A stretch of 64,000 bases of DNA from Zonotrichia leucophrys gambelii (taxonomy: Eukaryota > Chordata > Aves > Passeriformes > Passerellidae), in assembly GCF_028769735.1 (NCBI RefSeq), contig NC_088172.1, forward strand, positions 60,233,075 to 60,297,074, written 5' to 3'. The notes under the pieces were generated by a model. It was not told the origin of the DNA, ran no database searches, and saw nothing but the letters and a program-made list of their open reading frames with translations. This document shows, piece after piece, positions 12,556 to 24,389 of the stretch. The position numbers were made by a program, and so were the translations under genes. Within the stretch, counting starts at the first letter, position 1. Each line of letters begins with the position of its first letter.

Positions 12556-13980
12556 GTAGGTGACACATGTTCAGTTCCTTTCGGGCTACAACCACTCTTG
12601 CCCTAGAAAGGGCAGGCTGGCAGCTTTTCCCTCTGCTGCTTCAACACATCTTCTTAGTATACACATACACTGACACTCAAAGAGGGTCAAATGATTGGTT
12701 CTCAATCCCATTCTTCTCTTAAGCTTTAGATGTTTAAGGAGGAAAAAGCTCTGTGCTAATTTAGTTAATGTCTTTTGAAGAAAACTATTTTCCTGTGAGA
12801 ACCCTCTGGGGGATCTATTGCTTTTTAAAAAGAAAAATAGCTTAGTATTTTGAAATAAAAGGACATTTTGCTTAAATCCTTTTCTATAAAATATATAAAG
12901 GCTAAATTAACCTGTATTAACTAGGCAGCTAAATCGCTGTATAGGAAAATCAAAGATATTATTTAACTGTCAGTTAAATCAGTTTCCAAGAGATATACTT
13001 AATTACATAAAATAATTCAGACAGTCAGTAATATGAACGAGATCCTCAGAGATCTGATGTGCTGTGTTAACATTTGCACCACGCTCTTACTATAGTAGCA
13101 GAACCCAGGTTTTTTCACTGTGAGATTTCTTGTTCCAAAATGTACCCAGTTACAGCAAATATATATGTTATACACGACATTAACTGTAGAGGTGCCTCAG
13201 GGAAGTCTTCAGTAACTTTCTAAACCAGAAGTCAGATGTCTGTGACAATAACATAGGATGAGACCACTTGAAAAAGGCCTGTTCTTGTCAAATTACCCAA
13301 TAACAGGTTGATGTTAATAATTAATCCAAAGCTTCAATCCCATCAATTTTTACACTCAGATGTAGCTTCAACTCAAGCTGCCAACAGTAGTAGGATTATA
13401 CAACAATGCTTAGAATTTACATGTTTGCATATATTTAATTTTTCCTGATCTGACATTTATTACTATTTAAACAACTGATTAATTTTTGGCATAATTTTTA
13501 CAAACAAAGGGCGACCACAGTGGACTATCTGCATGCAGATGAGTAGAGATTTCATAACTCTTCTAAAACATGGACCAGACACCATGGTTGATTTTCAAAG
13601 CTCCTGTCTCATTTCTTTACGCCATATTATACCACACTCTCTCTTGTGTACCCCATCACCAAATCACATATTGTGATTTGCAATATGATTCAGTCTTTTT
13701 TAAACACAAGGCTAATTGACTTATTCCTTCCGTCTTCCTTTTTCCCAGCATTGTCAAACAAATATTTACAATATGCCATGTCCTAATGCCTTGACTTTCT
13801 ATGACTAAATATGCTAATGAAAATTTTAATTAACTTTCAGGCCTAAAACAAGTCTTCCATTGCTTGGATTCATAATAGCATAGTAGTTACATGCTCTGCC
13901 AAAAACACTGTTCAGGTAATAGACCCAAAAAACTTTAGCACAAACTGGTATTAAAATTCCATTCAAAAATTAGGATGACT

Positions 13981-14005
13981 GGGGGGTTGGGGTGGTGAGG
14001 GTGGG
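13981..14005 (+). other. Canonical G-quadruplex motif
   Basis: Four G runs on the plus strand of 6, 4, 3 and 3 bases, with loops TT, TGGTGA and T. It lies 152 nt beyond the donor of exon H, on the DNA strand that serves as template for FMN1. Confidence 0.85.
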
Positions 14006-14020
14006 TGTCATGATCTGTTA

Positions 14021-14353
<333 letters not shown>

Positions 14354-17300
14354 TTATTTCTTTTTTGTACTTGACACTGAAATAGTATTTAATTATTCTT
14401 GGTAGCAGATCTAAAATAAAAGAATAGAAAAACATACCAGTTCTGAGCTCTTCACATATAAGTAGGTATACAATGTAAGATGATTTTTCAGTAAAGCTGG
14501 CATCTGGGATTTATCACAGTTTCTAGTTTTGACCAAAGTATTTTCCATTTGAAAAGCTAAAATGAACACACTGTCCACAGCCCTGAAAATCCAGATATCC
14601 ACACTCCCCCATATGCTGCTTTCCTGTTGTGTTTAAAGCTGTTTTCAAAACACAGAGTCAAAACCCATCAAGGACTGTAAATAAACTTCAAGTTCTGTTA
14701 GGTCTGTGCTACAACACAATAGCTTAGGCTGGAGACTACACAGAAATATTAAAACTCAAACCTGCTTTGTACTAAACAAGAAATGACGCAACAGAAAACT
14801 TGGCCCAGGAAGGGCTGTGCTAGAAAACAGGTGCCCATTGTGACTCTACCAGAACAATCCGACAATCCCTTCTGAGCACAGCGAGAACAAAACTAATGCA
14901 GCAAACACATAAGCTACTCCTCAAGTAAAAGCTACTCCTGAAATGCAAAGGCCAGATTTCCCACACTGAGTGAGGACTGTGAGGGCAACTGAAAGTTAAT
15001 GTATTTCTGAGTTTGAACTGCTTCTATTTTATTTCAGCAATGTTACAGGAAGGTACAGAATAATTATTTTTAAAAATATTGCTTGATTAACTACTATTCC
15101 ATTCTTTTTTCATTGTATGTTTTGTAAATACTGGAGATTTAAGAATGTTTTCCTGATCTGAAGCTCAACATGCAAGCCACTGGATAATTGCTCATTTTAT
15201 GAAAAATGCAATTGAAAAATCTCACTTGAAATATAATTGTAGGTGCTTTGCTCACTGATCTATTGCTATTCATTGACTCCTGTGATAATTTTCTCTGAAT
15301 CATAGATCACAGTTTTAATACTTTAATTATGGGGAAGAATCCAATTTTGGCTAAACGGATGGAAATGTAATTTTAGTCTCAGAAGTCATATCTTCATTCA
15401 TGGATTATGATGGTGAAAATAACATACAAAGATTCAACCATTCAGAATGGTCACTCACAAATTCTGCAAGAAAATTTCCCCCTAATTCTCAAACCCGAAT
15501 ATTCCAGTTGTTTTGCCCAAACTGAAAAATAAGCATCTACATATATTATCATATTGCTGAATAAAAAAGTCTACATCTTAAAAATTTAACATCAATTTAC
15601 CAACCAAATTTTACATCACATTTTTTTCTCCTGATTTGGAATTCATTTTTCCATCTGCTGAAGCAAACTGAAGATGTTGAGCAACAGAGATGTAGCACAT
15701 AAAAATACAGAAAACATTCTCGTTTTTAAAGTCATTACATTGGTACTCAAATGCCACCTTACCTAGTCATGTAATTTCTTCTGTTCTGTCAGCCTACTAT
15801 GGCCCTCTGTTCTTTAACTCAAGTGTTTGGCCAATAAATGCCTTTATTTTTTTTGGCTGGGTTGTGTTGTCAGTTTGGTTTGGGTATTTTTTTCAGATGA
15901 TTTATTAACGATTAACAAAACTGATTAAAATACTCAATTTTACTTACTTATATTTTCCCCACAGTTTTATACTGGGAAAGGTATTTATCATCTATCCTCT
16001 GATTCCACAGAATGACTCAAAAAGAATATCCCTGACACTGCAGTCAGCTGCACTGTTTTAAACTTCCTCCAACTGTCACATATTTTCAACTTTTTGCAAG
16101 ACTACAAATGTTATCATTTTTTTTGAGTATTTTTTCTCCCAGTCTCATCCCCCAGACTTACAGCTTTGCTGCTGCTAGTGGAGAAGTCATATTAAAGGCT
16201 TATTTGAATTTTCAGAATGAGCTGACAATATTTTTGGAGGAATGTGAGAGATAAAGAACAAGAGAGAAATCTTGAGGGGTCAGCTGAATCCCTAATTTTT
16301 TAAGAAGTCCTCTGAATGAAGTCCATTAATAATTCACAAAATAGAGAGAGACAGAATTTCATATAAGAAACCTCATTTTGGGAAACATATATTCAAAACA
16401 TCTTGCAAACTACAATGATGAGAAAAGAATTTGACAGTGAATGGCCATCCCAAGTAATGCTTTAATATATGAGATAATGAGCTAGAATTCTATCACAGGA
16501 AAACATCCCGAGAAACAAGAAGCCAACAAAATGAAAGTCGTACTGTATAAGCGAATGCTCAATTTAAAAAAAAAAAAAAAGAGCACTAACATCTATTAGA
16601 GATGCAAAGACTTCCACTGCTCTTCAATTATTCCAACTATCCTTTGAGAGCACGAGGAGATAACCAGTGTTTTTTCCCTGGTGACTGAAAACCTCCCTGA
16701 GGAACACTTGTATAACCATTGCAAACTTACACATTCATACAGCTGCGTCTAACAGCTGTAACATAATTACCAGGTTTATAGAAAGCAGAGAAATGCTCAT
16801 ACAGGTTGCTTGACTCCCTAGCAGTTAGTTTGGGAGGTAAGGAAAATTAGCTGTCTGTGAAATGTGAAACAGCAGCAGCATAGCAGGTTGTCATTGTTAG
16901 TATGTCGCACCTTTCTAATGCCCAGTAACAATGCACAAGACATCAGCTGCAACACAATAATACTTCAGGGTGTAAATCTCCACGAATCAAATACTTTTTT
17001 CTATACATGCAGATCAAACAGTTTAAACAGTTGCCATGTTTTTTCCAACCAGAGAGGTCTACCCTTCTTTAGCATTAAAGTATCTTAGAGTTCATTTAGA
17101 AGACATATGGAAACCTGCTTGTTATACATTTGATGCTGTCATTTTTGTAGGCAAAATGGCATATTTCACACATGAAAGACAAAGCAAATAAAGCCAATCC
17201 AAATGCATCAAATAATAAAACATGGACAGCAATAAATCCTCTCTGTTGCCATGGTCTTTAAATATCTGATTCCGAAATGTTTACATATGTCAAACTAGAT

Positions 17301-17620
17301 ATACCTTAAGGCTAATTCCAGGAGGGGACATGCATTTTAAATACACAGAGAAACTTGGATGATATTGCCATAGCCCCAAGACTAGATACAATCCTTTCAG
17401 ACTTCAGTCAGGCAGAATATATCTTAAATATCTTTGGTCTTTGCTCTGAAAAAGCCATTCAAATTTTCCTTTTCATTCTTCAGCAGATTTTAAAACAAAA
17501 TATCTGCAAATACCATTGTTACTCTTCCTAACTGTGCATCTCATAGATATTTTGAATCAAATAAAGAACTAGTTATCAAAAGCCTTTTGTTCCTATACTC
17601 AAATTAACTTCTGCATCATA

Positions 17621-17682
17621 CAGACTTGGGAAACTCATCTGACCTGTTTAAATTTCATTTCACCTATCTGCAAAATTAAACA
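17621..17682 (+). mobile_element. Probable MIR SINE fossil
   Basis: The run GACTTGGGAAACTCATCTGA, CCTGTTTAAATTTCATTTCA, then CCTATCTGCAAAATTAAAC follows the MIR core and 3' part (GACCTTGGGCAAGTCACTTA, ACCT..., TCAGTTTCCTCATCTG, TAAAATGG) in order and spacing. MIR elements predate amniotes and survive in birds only as old fragments. The copy is short and highly diverged. Confidence 0.55.
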
Positions 17683-18688
17683 TTCATTTTGAAACAAGCA
17701 TTGCTTAGTGTCCATTTCTCAAGTGAAAAGGTTCCTACTTATGCATACTCTTTCTGAGAGTCTTAAAGGAAAAGAATGTGCATTAGAGAAGATCTTTGAG
17801 TCATGGAAGAGGGAAAGCAGGGCATGCAACTCAGGGATTAAAAGAGGTAAAGGAGGTCACTGCCTTTGCTTCTAACAGCCTGACTTTTCAAGCATGATTA
17901 AAAATAAGACAGTGATGTTCACACTACCATCTCACCCTGACACAGCAAAAGCCAGAAATCTTTAAACAGATTACAGACTGGGTTTCCTATCCCTCATGTT
18001 GGCCCTGAAGGAGAATTAAATATCATCATCTTTCTCACAACAATGGAAGAGTTGCTCATCTCTGACAAGTAAGAAAGGAAATAGCATCAGGAAAGATGGC
18101 TAGTTCCTTTTCTTTCCTTCTTGTCTTCTAATGTCTTTGGTTCAAGTGTTTGGGTAATTCAGAAAAATCACTTCAGAATGATCTCTGAACTCACTGCTTA
18201 CTCAAATGTGGAAATTTGATGAATGAATCACTAGACTTTTATGTGTGCTCCCTTGAGTACAACTATGAGTCTATGAAAGTGATTTTTCTATTTGGAGGGA
18301 AAAAGGAACGGATGTACTAACAGCCAAACCAAATTTAATCATATGAAAAAGAAAATAAGCTATTCACATTGCAAATAGCTCATTGACAGCAACACTAGCT
18401 AATAGAACTGATCCATTAGGAATATTTTAAGAGCAGCTATGGATTATTCAGCTTTTGTTCTCATTCTATTCTGAAAATAGCTAGCAAAATGTTGCACACA
18501 ATTCCAATTCAAGCCTGCTGTCTGGGATGCATTGGCTGGTTTATAAACGTGTACTAAAACAAATCAACAATACTAAGACAGCAGTAGTTTCATCTCAGCA
18601 TTATTTGATCAGGCTTCCTTGGCCAAACAAATAGCAAGGTAACCATAGGTACAGACACGCCCTGGCTGACCTTTCTGAGAAATGCTGA

Positions 18689-18717
18689 ACACACACACAC
18701 ACACACACAAACACACA
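18689..18717. repeat. (AC)n microsatellite
   Basis: About 14 AC units, interrupted once by an extra A near the right end. Confidence 0.95.
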
Positions 18718-21700
18718 TGTATCTGGTTTCCCCATACAGCAAGCTAAATCACCTGCAAGGGTGAAGCTTTGCTCCAATGTGGATTTAAAACCAGTAAAAA
18801 CGGTTTTCTGTTCTACTTAATATTCTTCTGTTTAATAGACTACATATTTTGGTTAAAGTTTGAACATAGATATTCTTTTCTATTTTGGCTTTATGAATCT
18901 CTAAGCATCACTTATGTGCATTAGCGATTAAGAACAGTTAGTGTAAATGATGTAACTTGTTACTTTTGTGAAGCAGCTGTGTTTCAGAAGCAGTTCTAAA
19001 TCAAGCTGAAACTACTAAAGTACCTCTTTTTTCAATTAAACTCATGAATAAAATTTAGAACTAAGCACATTCTACCAAAAGAAAGAAGGCAAAAGGGAAA
19101 GAAAAGACTATATGTGCCTACTACTTTAAATCTGACATGAGTCTTATTTAAAGCCAAACTGAGTTGATGAGCTGTAAGCCTGTTCACAGTGTTGGTCCTG
19201 AATTGTTGTCTATATACAGAAGGTGAGTACAATAGATAGGTAACAGTATTTCCTTCCTGGATGCTAATAATTTGAACAATCATATTAGCATTTGGTTTGT
19301 TATATAAAGAGGCCAAGGCTTTGTATCTATTTTCCTACTGTATTCAACATCTGAAAGCCAGAGTTAATCTTCAGATAGAATACCAACCAGTTCAACAAGG
19401 TCATACAAAATATGTAAAATAAAAGAGTACCGGCATCCTGATGACTGAGATAGCACAAGCCTGTTAGGAAACTTTATATGCACAGCATTTTGTGAAGGGT
19501 GTAATTTTCTATTGATGTATTTTGTTGAGGGTCCTTCTCTGCACTATAACTTTACATCACTTTCTTCACCTTTTCTTTACTTTTTTAAAAAATGTATAAT
19601 TTCCTCTCCTCCCTGCAGTCTCTTGTTCTGCATAATCATAAGTGAAAAAATGCAAAAAATAAGTATAGGTTCATTCAAGATATCCAGTACCTGAAGGCTG
19701 GTAAAGAAATTTTTCTTGTCCTTTTATTTCCCCCCCCTTTTTATAAAGGAATAAAAGTAACTTTCTTATATTAAAAAGAAAGTTGAGATAATATGCCAGC
19801 TTAAATTAGCTTCCAGAATCATTAATCTCATCTTTCATTTGCCAATTTATATTGTGTAACTGTGTATTTTGTAACATTGTTCCTTAGAAAACAAAGGTCT
19901 CAAGAGATTTTTTTTCTTCCCTCTAAAAAAAACGTGCCAAACATTTGCAATGTTTTGAATCCTAAGTAATCTCCCTCATGCCTGGTCCCTTGCCTCCCAT
20001 AAATTCATATTAAACAGAAACACTTTTTATTGCTTCAACCATATGAAAATTAGCAGCTTCAGTAACTGCAAAAAAAAAAAAATCCCTCTACCTTTGAAGC
20101 ACCATTTTTTTTTCTCCCAAAAAAGCTCAACAAAAAGCATCCAATATGAGGAACAGAAAATTATGTATTTACAGGCCAGTCTGTCTTGTTCATGAGAATT
20201 TTAACACCCTCCCTCCCACTACTAGGAATGCTGTACAACTTTAGTGATGATATGCAATGATCAGTATTATCAGCTGTACATAATTATTAGTGACAAATGC
20301 AGAAGTTCCATAGTTTACACAAATGGCAGCACACCCTGTACCTGGATGCTGTTACATAGCACAGAGCATATATTGTGACACAGACTGTTAAATTCCATGG
20401 GTATTAGGACTATAGCTTTGCACTTAAACATTTTGGGAAAAATAATTTTTTAGGAAGACCAACCATCTCAGTGTGTTAACAGGGAATAAACCCTTCACAT
20501 ATCAGATTGCTACTTAACCTGAATTTAAACTGCTGCTCCAGACCCTTCTATTTACTTAATTCAATGGGAGTGTATTTCTTTATTCCTATCTTTCAGGAAC
20601 AAAGTGCCTCATGACAGCAGGTTGCAAACCAGCAAAACAAAATGGTCATAACTAAATTAAATCATACTTTTGTTGAAAGCTGAATGTGAGCACTGAGACT
20701 TTCAAAACCTTTATTTTAGAAAATATTTTTATCAGGTCCAGATTAAGATATATTGGTTGGGTGTGATGAAATTTGCCTAATCTATCCTTGTTGCTTATAT
20801 CTTCTGTAAACATCAGGCTATTAGGGATCATGGTTAATACTACATTTAAAAAGCATTCTGCAAGATCTTCCCTCACTGGTTTAATTATTTTTTAATTTGT
20901 ATTTTTATTCTCATTCATCTCTAAAACAATAGGATACAACCTGGTCCCTCTATACCTTTGGGTTGATTCCAGGCTTTTTTTTTTGCATTATTCTGATGTA
21001 AACAAGTGCTCCACTGATGTAAAAATACCATCTTTTATCCAAGGTGGCATAGGATTAGGTGCTAAATTTTATCAGGAGGGAGCTATCTTGGCAAACAGAA
21101 TTTCTGCTGACAAAAAAACTGTGCTGAAAAAGCCATTCTGCATATACTGAGTCAGATTCTAGCCATTTGAAAATCAAAGATCAGGAAATGTAGGTTAGAG
21201 GTACTTTTGCTACCTTTGTTATATCACATGCAAAGCACTGGTCAGCTACATCTCACCCAGTGACTGGGGCTTACGTGAACTTAAATTTTGCTGTGAATAT
21301 TATCAGTCATATTTCCATTCAAGAATATTATTCAGAATAAAATATGAATTGAGAAAATGCATTAGAAACAGAACTTTGTCTTTTCTTTGCCTTCTAACAG
21401 GCCACTCCAAGGGAAAAAAAAAATCCAAAAATCAAGTATTTTTTAGCATGACACTTCAGATGCATTTTTAATTTGCATGTGGTCTTCCATGAATTTTAAA
21501 ATTAAAATTTTAAATCAGTTCAAACTTTCTCCCAAACCCTTGGTTTGAAGTAGTTAAAGCTCTCTAGATGCATTGGTGTTAGCTGCAACCCACTGTTACC
21601 TGAGTACCTTGCATCAATACATAGGCTCTCTATCTTGGACTTCAATGCTTTTAATTCATGTTAGTGTGGATATCATGCCCATGCCTGCCAGCTAAGCTGC

Positions 21701-24308
21701 TCCAGACATATGGCTAGCTCTGTGCTGAGCTAGACACAGGCAATGTGAGCATGTGTAAAACAATACCATGTAATTTTGTGCACTGGAGAGTCAGGCCCAG
21801 TAACATATCCAAGAGAAAACTATTTTTCTCTCTTAAAAAGACAAACATGTGAGCTTCAAACATATTAAATAACCCTTGACTGGCTGAACTTGAAGAAATA
21901 ATAAGGTGCTGTTAGACACAGAATAAAGTGGTAGAATGAATTTCAACAGCAGTGGGCTGACACAAAAGCTGCTGCCTCAGTGCTCTAAGAAACAGCTAAA
22001 AGCCTCATGTGAAAGCCCAACTTGAATTCACATCTTTATATTAACACTCCTCATGTTCACTGGAGGCCTTCTAACCAATCATTATTACTTAAAGAGGTTA
22101 TAATTACATAAGGAAGTAGTGCGGAACTGTTGTGCACTAAATATTGTGTTAAAAGCTTATTATGGTTTTTCAATTTATTGATTACAGCCTCAGCCTTGTA
22201 ATCTGTCTGCTGTGATGGTGTGGCTCATTTCTATAAGTGAATTCATGAAGAAGCATGGTCAGGGTTATCTAAGAAAATACCAATTATAAAATGGAATAAT
22301 ATTTTTTTCTTAAGTCTGGAGCAAATTATTTAGATATCTAGATGGACACTACACACAAGCTTTACAAAATTTCAGGTACACATAAGATTAGCTCATCTTT
22401 AAAAGTATAATTCAGCATAGATAAAATATTATATATGTGCATTGACAAAAATACACTTTAAATGTAGCAAGTGAAATGAATGTACAGGGGTTTTTTTACA
22501 TAATCATGCTAATTTCTATTATGATGCTCAAGTCAAACTTAGGTTTCAGTTTCTATTCTTTGAAGTTTTATTCTTTATAGAATAAAAACTGTCTGAAATA
22601 CTTGGTTATTATAGAACATGCTAGCATTTTAAAGGTCTTTTGATGCAGTTTCAACTTAACCCTTCGTGATTGCTCAGAAGAGCATTCTTAATTCATTGTG
22701 CAAGAGCTCTCTCCTTAACATGCATCCACTCATATCATCACGGCCAGCACAACTATGAATAGAAGAAATTGATCCTTTGCTGAAAACAGAACTGTTCATG
22801 GGGGTTTTCATATTCTCAAAGTCAATTACAGAAAAATCCCATGACAGGAAATTGAAAGGCTTCAAAATCTCTCTTGATGAACTGTCAGGTTGGAAAGGTC
22901 TTTATTTGCATTTTTCAAACTTTAAGCACTTGAGGTTCAGGTCTCAAGTTATCCCAATATATTCTCTTCATAGAAGTGAAAGAACCTTTCTGTAGATGAG
23001 TACAGAAAATGGGCAGAAAATCCCTATTTTCTATAAGGATTGCCCATGAAAAGGTGGCAGCCACTGAAATTAATAGAAATATTGTATTAAATAAACATAT
23101 CAGCTCTGGATTTGTGAATCATTAATATTCACACATCCAAGCAAAGCTAGAAAAACCATATCCCTTTTGGCCTAAGAAGCTTATCTCTGGGCTGTTCCCA
23201 TCCTTTTCCTGGGGTTTCTGGTCTGGGGTCACCACACCCTAATAACTTTCCTTAGGAGGAGGCAGAAAGTTTTACTTCCTTCACAGACTGATCATGGTAG
23301 AACTATCTCTCAGGCAGCAGCTGAGAAAAAAAGCGGGTGAGGTTATTTCATGAGAAGCCCTCATGTAAGACATAGTACAGAGGGGATCTGGCCCAGGGAA
23401 GCTGTTTCTGAACTAGCTTGTTAAAGCAGTCAAGAAACAACACAATGATGGTGAGCAACAAACAGAGGAAGAGCAAAGAGACAATGCCTTCTCTCCTAGT
23501 CACCTAATCCCCATATATGAGAAGTAGAACTATATCACGGATCAGCTTGTGGATGGCAGCCTTGCATCAGCTGGAAATTGTTATGGAAGGAATGACCTAT
23601 ATTGCACAGATTATTACTGGATAGTTCCCAGATGAGTTAACACAGCAGTTGTGATCTAATTAAATCCCATCCCTGACGTTTTGCTTTTCTATTTGCATAT
23701 ACATAACAACAACATAATATTGTAATACTTAAAGTAAATTGTAACATGCAGCAAGGAAGAAAGGAACAACTCCAGTGGCAAATCAGCATAAGAGAATAAA
23801 AGAGACCCATTATCCACATTTAAGTCACAGACCTTGCAAATGCAAACACTGACTGTGGAGGCCTTAGGAAACCAACCAAACAGCTCAGGTAGACAACATG
23901 ATGAAAGAAAAGTCCTGCTGAACATAATCAGAAGCTGATGCACAAGGGAGAGGCACTGGAGCTAATCACACATACACACACGCACACAAGCACTTTACTT
24001 CAGCTGCAACAGCTCAAGAGGAATATCTTGAATTTTTGAGGGCTACTCAGTGAAACCACCTGCCGAACATCAACTGGAAGCCAAAGAAAATGTGACACAT
24101 TGAAAGACTTTAATTCATGTATTATTTTCCCACTAATTTTACTAGCTACATGGTTCTTCTATTCTTTTCTCTTTTTTAATCCTCAGTCTGATGCCATGGC
24201 ATTAGTTTTGAGTTGATCAGATGCAAGTTATTATAAGTATATTATTATCAGGGTGTTAGCTGTATTGTCATCAATGCTATTTAGCGGTGTAACTGCAGTT
24301 GCACCTTT

Positions 24309-24389
24309 AACATCCTTTACCTTTTACTCTAAGGTCTAAGAATAAACAATAACATCCTTTACCTTTTACTCTAAGATCTAAGAATAAAC
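24309..24389. repeat. Two-copy tandem duplication, 42-bp period
   Basis: AACATCCTTTACCTTTTACT starts at 24,309 and again at 24,351; each copy continues CTAAG(G/A)TCTAAGAATAAAC. The only difference in the shared 39 bp is one G/A, which points to a very young duplication. Confidence 0.96.

Noticed and set aside
23160..23640. Less AT-rich block suspected to be an LTR
   Set aside because: No terminal TG/CA pair, target duplication or polyadenylation layout could be identified.
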